A stretch of DNA of 64,000 nucleotides. Origin: Calliopum simillimum (lineage: Eukaryota; Arthropoda; Insecta; Diptera; Lauxaniidae). The position numbers were made by a program, and so were the translations under genes. The stretch spans positions 76,676,909 to 76,740,908 of the forward strand of contig OX638368.1 in NCBI GenBank assembly GCA_951812925.1, in the 5' to 3' direction. The stretch's first letter is position 1; every line of letters starts with the position of its first letter. The notes below the pieces were generated by a model. It did no database searches and had not been told where the DNA came from. It saw only the letters and a program-made list of their open reading frames with translations. Shown here in pieces: positions 43,055-55,079 of this stretch.

Positions 43055-43890
43055 TATATAACAATTTTAATGTTTTGTTATATTCATTTACTCAATAAAA
43101 TTATGCCTTTGTAGTAAAGGCAATAAAGCCTTTTCATTGGAAGTCCTCAAGAACAGCTCCGATTTTGATAATTTTTTTTTTTTAAATTTGTTTTTTTTAT
43201 TTAAAATCAGAAACATCTTGGAGCTGGGACGGAATTGCTTATAGTTTTTCAAAAATATCTCTGAAACTAAAAAAAACTATACAACATACAAAAATAACAA
43301 AAAGGACGGGATCGAAAGAGTTTCACGTCTTCTTTTTAGCAATTGAAAATTTTGATATTCATATTTTCAATATTACTTCAAAACGGCTCTTGATGAAAAT
43401 TTAGGAGATTTTACCCCTGGACACATAAACCCTGATATGGTAGCTAAAAGCACTAGTTTTTTCCTTTGAAACGTAACTTGAATTAATGTGATATCTTTTT
43501 TTTTTCTTAGATATATACCAACTTCAAAGTTTTCGTTTGATGTTTCGTGGCACTCTTTCGATCTCGCCCTTTCTTTGTTTATTATTAGGCATTGATAGTC
43601 AGTTGTTTACAAAATTTTATCGAAATATCTTGTATGGTTTGCGGGATATGACCGGATTAAATTTAAAATTTAGGGCGCTGCCTCACCTCCTCATGACTAT
43701 CTAGAAAGTTATAACCTAGCTCAATCTTCATTTAAAGCTAATGTGCATTATTTTCCAAAATTTCACTAAAATCGCTAGGGCTGTTCTTGAGACAAATACA
43801 ATTTTAGATCGTAAAAGGCGAGAAGATATCTCAAAAACCATACGAGATATAACAATTCTGATGCCAAATTCGGATTAAACATCGCAAAAT
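43055..43890. repeat. Dispersed repeat with an inverted CAAGAACAGC border
   Basis: No gene. The left edge has CTCAAGAACAGCTCCGATTT (43147) and the right part GGGCTGTTCTTGAG (about 43777), a loose inverted pair. GGACGGGATCGAAAGAGT (43305) and CACTCTTTCGATCTCGCCC (43550) form another. Related to 19004-19450 and 54355-54420. It ends with the shared TTTGAGATATCTTCTCGCC-type module near 43820-43840. Confidence 0.6.
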
Positions 43891-44100
43891 TCATCGAAAA
43901 TGACGCATGGCCGCTTACTTTTTATGCATTCCTGGCACGTTACTGACATTGAAGATGTTTTTCTGTGCGCCTGGTATTTTACTGATAATTTAGATGTTTT
44001 TGTACACTCCTGGCCGCTTACTGATATTGATATTTCTCTACGCCTGGTATATTTTAGAAGTTTTTGTATACTCCTGGCCTTTTACTAGGTTACTGAAGTT
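43891..44100. repeat. Short tandem repeat, unit of about 60 bp
   Basis: About three copies of a unit with CTCCTGGCCGCTTACTGATA and GATGTTTTTGTACAC-like sequence. The open frame across it is repetitive and not a gene. Confidence 0.65.
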
Positions 44101-44350
44101 AGCAAATATTCCGTAAATTAACCGATAATTAACAGTGAATAGAAAAAATTTACCGCTCTCACAATTTCATATGAACTTAGCAGACCATGTATTCGTTTGG
44201 GTCTAACTTTCAAAATATACATTTTATAGAAAAATTGTTTTAACAAATCTTTGCTTATTTTCAGTGTAGAATAAGATAATTGAATAAAATTCCGCTTTTT
44301 CTAAGAATTCAGGGTTCTACGTTCGTTACCTCTCGTTATTATTTCCACGG
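44101..44350. repeat. Left part of the host satellite-like array
   Basis: Related to 53437-54360 (GCAGACCATGTATTCGTTTG, TTTCAAAATATACATTTTAT). Gypsy B is inserted between the two parts, as the ACGG duplication shows. Confidence 0.7.
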
Positions 44351-44744
44351 TGTTGTGAGTTTGCTAAGCACCTAATGCATAAATCTGTCATAAAAGAACC
44401 ATTAAATATTTTATTAATACACCCTAATTAAATACAGAACATTCTTTTGATTGCACATCGATTGATCGAGTTTCAGCTAAAGCCAAACCGTGGGATACCA
44501 AAATGAAATGTATCCAACATCGTCAATCGTGTGATTTAAATTTTAGTCAAAACAAATTAGAACACTAAATACACAAACAACATGCTTTTGCTATGGACAC
44601 CTGACTGGAATGTGTCTGGCAAAAGCATGGAAATCGGAAATCGCGTACGTGATAAATCGTGTGATTTCAATTTTAGTCAAAGCAACTTAGAATACTAAAT
44701 ACACAAACAACATGCTTTTGCTATGGACACCTGAACGGAATGTG
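44351..44744 (+). repeat. Gypsy B 5' LTR, truncated
   Basis: Begins TGTTGTGAGTTTGCTAAGC and matches the start of the 3' LTR with about three differences over 390 bp. It stops in the T tract after GGAATGTG. Confidence 0.9.
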
Positions 44745-45464
44745 TTTTTTTTTCCGAATTTTTTGGAACTTTTTTAACTTTTTTTTTGATCAGTTTCTTA
44801 AAAATTATAAAATGCTCCCAAAAATCAAACGTATTCATTGAATGATTCTAAGTATTTTAGGCATTATACACTTTCCTCGTATGACGCCTTTTTTTGAGTA
44901 AAAAAAATTTTTCCGACCACTTAAAAGAAATTTAAATGTTCGAGTAGCCATATTTCAAGCAATTTTTAACCTAAAAATTTTATAATGAAAAGTTTTAAAG
45001 GAAATTGTATCTACTTTTATGATATTCTGCCATATCTTTACCTATCTCTGACCCTAAAACAGTTATAGACAAAAGAGTAAAAGAGTAAAAAACACAAGAA
45101 TTCGAAATTTTTGCTCTCTTTTTTGGTCTATAAGCTATTTCGATGCCAAATTTAATTCTCTACAAAAAGTTTCCTGTGAAGTATATCGAAATTTTGCTTT
45201 TTTCGCTTGATATATTGAAAAAAAAAAAAATTACTTTTCAGCCAGGGCAGGCTTCGGGCATACAAGAAAGTATGTTTCTGAACTCTCATAAAAAGAATAG
45301 ACAAATTTTAATGCAAATTTTGTATTCAAGAAAAAGTGAAGTGATTTTATGAAAGGGGAAGTGGCGAAGTGTTTTTGATAAAAAGGAGCAAAACACTTCA
45401 ATTGAAGTGTGAACGACAGCACTGATCCGTAGTTGTATTTTATGTAACATGCAACAGCGTATAC
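44745..45464. repeat. Foreign repeat replacing the gypsy B leader and gag
   Basis: No gene. 44800-45040 is similar to 15000-15170 and to the FB3 centre (TTCTAAGTATTTTAGGCATT, TTTTTAACCTAA). 45060-45420 is unassigned. Gypsy B coding sequence starts at about 45440-45465. Confidence 0.6.
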
Positions 45465-48400
45465 TTGACAGTTACGGCACTGTGGAGCAGTTTAGGGAAA
45501 ATAAGTAAAAGATGTAAGCGATTTAAACCCGTCTGGTACATTGTCAATATCTTGGAGAAACTATGGGAGAAGGCAATAAGGACGGAATTAGAAGAGCCAA
45601 CTGATGTGGTAACAGTAAATCATCCTATCCAAAATACGTTTGATACGTTCACTACAGGTTATGGGCTTCAAAAATCTGCATTAAATACAAATATAAATAG
45701 GGAAAATCCAAGAGAAACAGTAACAATAAATCATCCTATCCAAAATACGCTTGATACGTTAACTGCAGGCTATGTACTTAATGAAGGTACAGTCGGACTT
45801 TACGAAACACAGAATGACGTGTTCATAGTAGTGCCTTGCCAGGAGGCCAAAAATGATAGACTCATTTTACTTGTAGATTCGGGAGCCGATACAAGCCTGA
45901 TTAAAAAAGACTCGATGTCACATCCCGTGAAGATGGACTCGAGCGTTAAGAAAAATTTAAGTGGAGCATTTTGTGGACAAATTGCAACATTAGGAACTAC
46001 AAATATTATACACAGCAGTTGTCCAGAACTAAGTTTATCACTATATGTGGTATCACTAGAGCATGGAATACCTGCTGATGGAATATTAGGTAGGGATAAT
46101 TTGTGGAACCGTTCAGTGATAAATGCCATACAGAAAAAACTAACATTCTACGACGAAAATAATGAAGAATCGATATCATTTGCACTAGAATCAGTAAATT
46201 CGATAAATAAAATATTATACAACGAGGAATTAACAATTAAGTCGCGTACTGTAAAAATAGTACCATTAAAAATAAAAACCACAGCCAAAGAAGTGGTTAT
46301 ACACAAACAAGAACTTTCACAAGGGATTTATTTAGGGGAAACCCTTTCGAAAGTGAAAAATGGAATAGCATATGGTCCAGTTTTGAATTCCACGGAGAGA
46401 GAGTATATTTTAGATCAAAATTATTAACCAGCATTTTCGTTATACCAAGAGTACAAAAAAGTAACGAATAGTACCATAAACACGGTAAGAGAATATGATG
46501 TAAGGGCAAGACTGGACAAACTCCTTAAGTCAATTAATTTAGATCCAGACCTGAGCTCAGAAGAACAAGCATCAATTGAAAGCGTGTGCACATCATTTCA
46601 CGATATATTCCTCTTAGAAGGAGATATATTAACATACACTCCAGTTTTGAGACACGAAATCCCGACATTGGATGGTCAGTCACCAATCAATCAGAAGCAG
46701 TACCGTTTACCACATTCCCACAGAATGGAGATAAATAAACAGGTGGAAAAATTACTGGATGAGGGTATTATCTCACCAAGTACTTCACCTTGGAATTCAC
46801 CACTGTTACTCGTCCCAAAGAAAAGTGGAAAAGATGGAGAGAAAAAATGGAGACTTGTAATAGATTTCAGAAAATTGAATGAAGCCACTATAAAACAAGT
46901 TTTTCCCATCCCGCGAATAGATAAAATCCTAGATCAATTAGGACATAGCAGATATTTTTCAACTTTAGATCTTGCAAGCGGATATCACCAGGTATTGGTC
47001 AAAGAAGGTGACAAGGAAAAAACAGCGTTTAGCACAGGATTAGGACATTTTGAATTCAACAGAATGCCATTTGGTTTAACTGGAGCACCAGCAACTTTTC
47101 AAAGAATAATGAACCATATTTTAACTGGGCTTCAAGGTTTAGAATGTTTTGTTTATTTAGATGACATAGTGATATACGGCAAAAATTTACAGGAACATGA
47201 AAACAGATTGCGTAAAGTTTTTACTGTGCTAAGGGAAAATAATTTGAAATTAAACACTGAAAAATGTAACTTTTTGCGTAGGGAGGTAATCTATCTTGGG
47301 CATAAATGCTCTGAACACGGTGCTTTGCCGGACCCACAAAAAATAGAATGCGTTAAAAACATTCCAGTGCCTAAAAATAGAAAAGATGTACAGGCCTTTT
47401 TGGGACTCGTCAACTACTACCGAAAGTTTATTAAAGACACAGCGAGATTAGCACTTCCAATAAATAAACTTCTACGAAAAGATGCAAAATTTGTATGGAC
47501 AACAGAATGCCAAAACTCATTTCAAAACTTAAAGAAAGCAATAATATCTCCACCGATACTAATATATCCTGATTTTTCTAAACAATTTTTATTAACAACA
47601 GATGCCAGTAATGAAGCGCTAGGTGCAATTCTTTCGCAAGGGGAAGTTGATAAGGATAACCCGGTAGCTTTCGCTAGTAGAGCGTTAAGTGAAACCGAAA
47701 AGAGATATTCTACCATTGAAAAAGAATTTCTTGCAATAGTTTGGGCAACCAAAAATTTTAGAGCTTATTTACTTGGCAGACATTTTAAAATTTTCACAGA
47801 TCATCAACCACTACGTGGAATAGCAAATTTAGAAGATCAAACTTCACGTTTAGCTAGATTTAGACATAAAATGTCGGAATATGATTTCAAAATCATATAC
47901 AAACCGGGGAAAAAGAATTTAAATGCTGATGCGCTTAGTAGAATACCACAAACAAACACGCAAATATCTGTAGTACAAACAAGATCTAAGACTAAAACTA
48001 ATGACCATGAAAAAATAGCTAAACCAAATGTCACAATACTAAGCAATCCACAAGACATAAAGACAATATTAAAAGATTTTCACGATAGCCCACTTGGAGG
48101 TCATCAGGGGGCAGTAAAAACTTTAATGCGAATTAGAAAACAGTTCAAGTGGCCAGGAATGCAAAAAGACGTGAAAAACTACGTAAGGGCTTGCATTAAA
48201 TGCCAAGCAAACAAAAGTTCCAAATTAACAAAAATGCCCATGGTTTTAACGGATACACCAAGCCGTCCATTTGACAAAGTTTACATGGATATAGTAGGGC
48301 CACTGCCAGAGACTACATCAGGAAATAAATACATTTTAACTTTTCAAGACGATCACTCTAAATACATGTCGTGTGTAGCGATCCCTGACGCAGAAGCTAG

Positions 48401-49085
48401 CACAGTTTCAAAGCAATTTTATAATGAAATCATTGCCAGATACAATGTTCCGAAAATATTAGTCACTGACAATGGAACGAATTTCACTTCAAAATTGTTT
48501 TCAAATACGTGTAAGATGCTTGGAATTAAAAAATTACACATTACACCTTATCACCCGCAAGCTAATGGCTCATTAGAAAGAAGTCACAGGCCATTAGCAG
48601 AATACTTGAGAAGTTTTGCAAAAGAAGATGGTTCTAATTGGGATCAATGGCTGGCTTCAGCCATGCATTTACATAACAATACAGTACACACTTCAACAAA
48701 GAAAACACCTTTTCAGACACTTTACGGGTTTAATTTTGAAATGCCAACAAATTTAAAAAGAAAATGTACACCCGTGTACAACGTGGATGATCAATCGAAG
48801 GTATTAAAGTTTCAAATTCAAAGGTCACATGAATTAGTAAAGCTAAATCAAGATAAGGCCAAGGAGTTGTCTAAAAAACAATATGACAGCTCCACTAATC
48901 CAGTGCAATTCAAAATAGGGGACAAAGTGTTAATGAAAAATCAAACAAAGAAAAATAAGTTTTCCAAAATTTGGGTAGGAACTTACGAAGTAACAAATGT
49001 CACAGGGCCAGTAACTACAGAAATTATTATTAACAATAAAAAGAAGAAAATTCATAACAATTTGCTAAAATTGTTCAACGCATAA
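45465..49085 (+). pseudogene. Gypsy B pol: protease, RT, RNase H, integrase
   Basis: One reading frame of about 1,200 codons, broken by a single TAA at 46425-46427. The start is not reliable because gag is deleted. The N-terminal region has a doublet of VNHPIQNTFDTFT / INHPIQNTLDTLT. Protease: LLVDSGADTSLI (Asp at 45876). RT: FSTLDLASGYHQV, MPFGLTGAPATFQR, catalytic YLDD at 47154-47165. RNase H: TTDASNEALGAIL, EKEFLAIVWA, FTDHQPL. Integrase: HHCC zinc region (HQGAVKTLMRI to CIKC), Asp in MDIVGPLP, Asp in VTDNGTNFTS, Glu in PQANGSLERSHR. From 46428 to 49085 it is fully open, so RT and integrase look complete. The clade within gypsy is not decided. Confidence 0.9.
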
Positions 49086-52000
49086 AACAAAAAAGTTTAT
49101 TTATATATTTGTGGAAGTAAAGAGGTAAAATATTAAAGTAGGAACAGCATATTATGCTGAGTTAGGAAAAAAAAATGTACAAGTGTTATTTAATCATTTG
49201 TCAGTGTTAGAAAATACAAAAATCATATAGGAACATTAGAATCATGTAACATAGAGAAGATGAGAGTGTAATAGATAAAGAGGAATTAACAAAATCAAAA
49301 ATTCAAACTAAAAAATATAAATTATGTTTCAACGATGAATTCCGCAGAAAGGAACATTTGTTAGAGACGGAAATTTTCATATAATGAGTAATAGACAGTA
49401 CAGATAACCCCATTCCCAAGGAATGGAATTCCATAGGTAAGTCGATAAACTGCGTAAAAATGGAAAAGTCGAAATTAGATAATTAGATAATGTAATTTCG
49501 AATAGTAAGGACTTATAAAAAAGTCAAAGAAAAATTAAAGCATAACTGAATATATAAACAAATTATGCACAGGTTTCAATTAATTAAATTAAATGACGGC
49601 ACACTAACAAAAGTAAAAAGTATGTAACACAGTTTCAAAAACCAAGTTAATGTTTTTCAAAAAGAGGAAAAAAAAAATAATAAAAAAATAAATAACAATA
49701 AAAAAAATAGAAAATAAGAAATAAAGGTAAAATTAAAACTCACGTTACCCAATAATGCAGAACAATGAAAAGGGGGATGCAACCTGTTGGGAAAAAGAAA
49801 GAAAAATTTAGTGGAAATACGTATTAGTTAAACTTATTCCTCTGCCGGGTCCGTGATTACGATTTCACATTGTGCTCTGCAATTGTGGAAGATGAAATTC
49901 ATTTTTCTTTGTTCTCCTTGATATCGACTGGACTCCTTGGTTACGAAGATTATAATCGATATAAACGAATTTTTATGGTTCTCATTAATTGCGCAAGGAT
50001 TGTTAATAAATTGCCATAATAAAAAAAAAAAAAAAAAAAAAAATCGCCACAAAGATATACGGTAAGATTTTGGCAGAATCCATTGAGCGCGTATACAATG
50101 ATTATTCACTAAGATGTGGTTGAACACTGCCTGTGCTCACAGCGAAACACGCGGTGAGATGTCAAATATGAAATGCTGAAACATAAAACCTTCAAGTGCT
50201 GATTCAGAGTAAAATGCACTGACGTATGATAATTTGTTTAAAATTTGTTTAAAATTTTTTTTTTTATTTTATTTGTCACGTATAACGAATAAGGCATGGG
50301 GAATAAAAAAGGAAATAGAAGAAAGATTAGATTGAAAAAAAAAAGAAAGTACAACGTTTTGTACAATGAAAAAAAAAAGGAGCAAAAAAACTAAAAACTA
50401 GCAAACTATACTTTGATAAGCTAAACTAAAGAATATTTCCAAACAAAAAAGAATAAACAACAAGATTTTGTTATGAAAAGTGATACCATGTTGTCATGAC
50501 ACAATTTTGGGTTTGAGGCATTTCACGTCACGTGAATTGCTGAAGTTGCACATTTGCAAGAATTTAAAAATATATGCAACAACATATATTTGTATGCACG
50601 TAATGATATAAATGCATATACTTACATATATCAGCACCTATAAATAAACAAGAACCCTTTTTGGGCAATGTTGGAACTTAAAATATGTACATATATAAAA
50701 TACACGAAAATGGGGAAGCAAAATATATATACATATTTATTCCTTGAATTTTTAACAAGAGATAAAAATATTTTTTTTTTTTTTTAAGTGGTCCGAAATA
50801 CCAATTAATTAAATAAAGAAAGTACAAACTAAACTAAAAATTAATAACTCAATTTTAACAATAAAATTATTACAGGATTAGAACAAAAGAAAATTTTAAT
50901 TAAAAATTTGAACTAAACGGAATGCAATGCCGTAAATTAAGTATATTTGTATGTTAAACATGAAAAACGCATACACATATACAAAGGTTGCAAATATTAA
51001 TTTTAATAAGAAACAATTGGATGATAATCCAGACAGAAATAATATAGACTCAAAGAAAAAACTTCAAATTATAATGATTTAAAATTAAAACAAAAACAAT
51101 TTATTAATAAATTTCGTAATAAAGGAAATTGTTTAATTAAGTATCAATTAACAAGTAAATGAAAATTTAGTTGAAGAAACAATATAAAATTGAAACAAGC
51201 TTAGAATTTGAATAATGAAAAGATTTAAACTTAATTTAAATTCAATTAAAAAACTTACTTAAATCTTAGTATAATAATATATAGAAAATAGTACATATCA
51301 ATTAGGGTTATATGATTCATGGTTTATGCATCATAACAGTAAAATAGAGGAAACGAATCCAGTAGAAGACAACATTAAAAATCCGTAAATGAAGACATCA
51401 AAACCACATAATTAAATCCGAAGGGGAAAATACATTGCCAACAACGCTACCTATTAATAAGAACACAAAACGAGAGGTCAACAAGAACCAATAGAATGCA
51501 GAAGAAGCCGAATCTTCAACGGGTTGTCAAAAATTTCATATGACAACCAAACAGCAGAAAGCAGGAAATCCAGAAATGCTCATTTTCCAAATTATCAAGA
51601 AAACCGACGAAAATCAAGAATAAATTAATACTGAGAACACTCTTCAGACAAACTGCAAAAGAGAACTATCATCAGGGCAACGCACCAATAAATAACTTAA
51701 TACATCAAACAAATCAAACAGTGAACTACTACAATTATCTTCAATATCAGTAATGGGGTTAGCCAATTAAGCCGAAATACTTGAAGCAAGTAAGCGGAGT
51801 TTGTAGAACAACGCATCAAGAAAGCCAAGCCTATAGCATCAAAGTCATCAAGAAGAAATCCCAGTTATACTCAACAGAATCCAGCATCTTGATTATAATA
51901 GTCCGCAGTAACCATAAACAAAATGGACCAAATTATAACAGGAAATAAAGAGATTGAAGCTGAAATATTTAAAATACCAACAAGCTGAAGTAAATACGAG

Positions 52001-52643
52001 AATATAAAGAAGAATGTTATCAAAACAGGAAAAATAACTGTTTGATGGCGATTAAATAAAATGATGAAAACAAGAAAAGTACACCATCAGAGGAAATGAG
52101 CATAGCATCCAAGGTGAATCAACTGACGTCTAGTGCAACGCCGAGCACATAGCAGAACCACTACAACAACAATGTATTCCCCAGAGAAGAGATAACTCCA
52201 ACAACTAACAAGAAGACATCAATGCTGGGGTGAATCAACCGTAGTAACCAGAGGTCAAGCCATGAATCAATTAGTGAAATCAACAAGTCTTGTTTCATAA
52301 TACAATATAATTAGGGTTTATACATTTAAAGTATTGATTAATAAGCAAATTTTAAATCCACTAAATGAAATCAAAAATTTTATTTTATTTCTTTATACAT
52401 AATACAAAATAATTAGAGTCTATACACTTAAAGTTTTAATTGCTTGAACTAAACATGCAAATTTAAATACATGTCAAAAATTGTGAATCAATTAGGAAAG
52501 ATTTTAATCGTATATTTAAATTCATTCTATTAAATAATCACTCAATAATAATGTTAAGCTAACTATAAGACTTAAGGTAAAGAAAATATGGTCACGTAAA
52601 AGTTACCTTACGATAACTTTTTCTTTTCCTAAGAGGGGAGGGA
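49086..52643 (+). other. Gypsy B long 3' non-coding region
   Basis: About 3.5 kb without a credible gene. It is strikingly A-rich on the plus strand, with a poly(A)-type tract at 50022-50042. From about 51300 to 52300 it is less AT-rich and full of CAACAA, GAAATCAAC and similar A-rich strings. There is an internal AAAAGGGGGATG at about 49768. An env gene would sit here in an errantivirus-type element; I see no env features, and every frame is broken. The minus-strand frame 50127-49834 is not supported. Confidence 0.7.
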
Positions 52644-53436
52644 TGTTGTGAGTTTGCTAAGCACCTAATGTATAAATCAGTCATAAAAGAACCATTAAAT
52701 ATTTTATTAATACACCCTAATTAAATACAGAACATTCTTTTGATTGCACATCGATTGATCGAGTTTCAGCTAAAGCCAAACCGTGGGATACCAAAATGAA
52801 ATGTATCCAACATCGTCAATCGTGTGATTTAAATTTTAGTCAAAACAAATTAGAACACTAAATACACAAACAACATGCTTTTGCTATGGACACCTGACTG
52901 GAATGTGTCTGGCAAAAGCATGGGAATCGGAAATCGCGTACGTGATAAATCGTGTGATTTCAATTTTAGTCAAAGCAACTTAGAATACTAAATACACAAA
53001 CAACATGCTTTTGCTATGGACACCTGAACGGAATGTGTCTGGCAAAAGCTTGGGAATCGGAAGTCGCGTACATGATCGAACCGATTGGTGTTTAGCTTTG
53101 CAAACTCACAGCGTGAACTCTCCCCCGGAAGTTAGAACGAGCTCAGGTATGAAACGAGGAGAAAAGCTCGGTTCATGCAACTAAAAGCTCTTTCTAACTT
53201 ACCGTTGATAATTAATAAATAGCGTAAGTAAATGAAGAACGGGAGTAGTATAATTTTTCAAGTGTGTGGAAATAAAACGTAACAATTTACCAAGAAGTTT
53301 AAGTTGAAGTGTTTTCTTACTAAAATTGGAATAGTGCAGCAGCAGAAGTTTAAAGTGTTGATACGTTTCCACTCAATTGGTAAAGTGCAGCAGAAGAACG
53401 CCGCAGCCACCACTACGGAGAATATATATTACAACA
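52644..53436 (+). repeat. Gypsy B 3' LTR with an internal duplication
   Basis: 793 bp, TGTTGTGAG to ATTACAACA. Within it a segment of about 130 bp is present twice in tandem (about 52820-52950 and 52950-53080), each copy holding ATGCTTTTGCTATGGACACC. The distal part has GCAGCAGAAG doublets. Followed by TSD ACGG. Confidence 0.88.
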
Positions 53437-54360
53437 ACGGTTAAATATCGGTTTATTATCTGGTTATATCCTCACCAGAAAATTTTAAGAAAAGTTAAGT
53501 AAGTATATGAAGTTAGCAGACCACGCTATATCTCAGAAACTGTTAGAGCGGTTAATTTTTTCTTTTCACGGTTAATTATCGGTTAACTAACGGGAAATTC
53601 CCCCATCAAAATTCTTTCATAATTTTTGTAAAATTTTTTCAAAAAGTTTAAGAACAACAAATTCGGTTTAATACTTTATATGAAGTTATCTCAGAAACTA
53701 TGAGAGCGGTAAATTTTTTTTTGTCGGTTAATTATCGGTTAAGTTACGGGAAATTCTCCCATCATAATTTTTTCGAAAATTCAAAAAAAAGAAAAACAGG
53801 GTTGTCTGCTTACTTCATATGAACTTAACAGACCACATTCGGTTAACTTCCACTATCAAAATTTTCTCGAAAATTAAAAAAAAAAATAAAGTAGCCTACC
53901 CCTCAGAAACTAAGAGAGCGCTTAATTTTTTCTATTCACGGTTAGTTATCGGTTAGCTTACGGGATATTCCCCAATCAAAATTTTTTCGAAAATTTTAAG
54001 AAAACTAAGTTGATCTGCTAACTTCATATAAAGTTGGCCTGCTAACATATTCGTTTGCGTCTAACTTTCGAAATATACATTTTATAGAAAAATTGTTTTT
54101 TGCAAATGTTTGCTAATTTTCAGTGAATTGAATGAAAATTCCGCTTCTTCTAAGGATGCAGGGAGTAATGTTCGTTTTCTCGGTTTGAAGCACCCTGTAT
54201 ACATTTTTTTTTTCCACGGTGAAATATCAGATAAATATCGGTTAGTTATATGGTTAGATCCTCATCAAAAAATTTAAAGAAAACTTAAGAACTCGGTATA
54301 CCTCAGAAACTATGCGAGCGGTAAATTTTCTCTTTTCACGGTTAATAATCGTACAAGAAC
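53437..54360. repeat. Satellite-like array at the gypsy B target
   Basis: Four or five diverged copies of a unit of roughly 170-200 bp. Recurring blocks are CTCAGAAACTATGAGAGCGG, TTCACGGTTAATTATCGGTT, ACGGGAAATTCCCCCATCA and TTTTTTCGAAAATT. Its beginning is on the other side of gypsy B (44101-44350). Confidence 0.8.
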
Positions 54361-54968
54361 AGCTCCGATTTTGTTTTTTTTTTTATTTAAAATCAGAAAC
54401 ATTTTGGAGCGCAGTCGGAATTATATAATTTTTTAAACAATATTAGGTGTGGGGTATAAAAATAGTTTTGTATCCTGGAGATCGCTGAATTTTGCGTATT
54501 GCAGATAAAGAACAATTCTAATGAGACCCAAAATCAATATAAATTGGCTGCTGCAAGGTGCGCCAAAATTTTGTGTACGTAAATCTATTGCGATGTGGAT
54601 TGAAAAAGTTGTTTTCCATTAATGCATTTTTACATATAATTTCATAAATACTTTAAAGTTCTAAGTAGATATGCAAATAGCTACTTTCGCGTCTCTACAA
54701 TATTGTATTTATTTAGAAAAATAAAATAAATGTGTAATGGAGTAAAAATTATGACGCGGATTTTTCTACCAGTAGTTTTTGACGAAAAATAAGATTGCAT
54801 TTTCATTTTTGATCGTCAACCAAGTCACACCTAAACAAGCTTGAGGAGCACCGAGTGAAAGCGAATCATAAGTATTATCAAAAAGGGATTGAGTTTATTT
54901 TGTTTTATTTAATTTTATTTATTTATAATAAGCAGAAAACGACACTTGAAAAATAAGATTTTACTTAC
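54361..54968. other. No gene; intron-like sequence
   Basis: Begins with the CAAGAACAGCTCCGATTTTG block shared with 20.3 and 43.1 kb. Otherwise AT-rich. On the minus strand it would start with the donor GTAAGT of the adjoining exon. Confidence 0.45.
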
Positions 54969-55079
54969 ATGATAATCAAATTTAGGATCACAAAACTTTA
55001 TTTTTGCAAACAGCATATATGGTACACTTGCAACTGCTACTTCAGAGCCAATGATAATAAAGTTGACTCCCTGAAGAAC
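54969..55079 (-). CDS. Probable host exon encoding a membrane segment
   Basis: A 111-bp open segment on the minus strand. The upstream acceptor is TTATTTTAG and the downstream donor GTAAGT, both in phase 0. It encodes 37 residues beginning VLQGVNFIIIGSEVAVASVP with a hydrophobic stretch of about 20 residues, then FAKIKFCDPKFDYH. The phases agree with the exon at 57680-57859. The protein family is not recognised. The intron between the two holds the CACGGTG foldback FB11. Confidence 0.4.

Larger units (their letters stand above)
44351..53436 (+). mobile_element. Ty3/gypsy element B, gag-deleted
   Basis: A 9.1-kb element with TSD ACGG (44347-44350 and 53437-53440). The 3' LTR is 793 bp (52644-53436) behind polypurine tract AAGAGGGGAGGGA. 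Only the first 394 bp or so of the 5' LTR remain (44351-44744). Then about 700 bp of foreign repeat replaces the rest of the LTR, the primer site and gag. Pol is almost intact. A 3.5-kb non-coding region follows pol. No env recognised. Confidence 0.9.

Noticed and set aside
49834..50127. A minus-strand 97-codon frame in gypsy B
   Set aside because: Antisense in a retrotransposon tail, crossing a poly(A)-type tract that gives a Phe run.
49086..52643. An env gene in gypsy B
   Set aside because: No long frame, signal peptide, cleavage site or membrane anchor visible.
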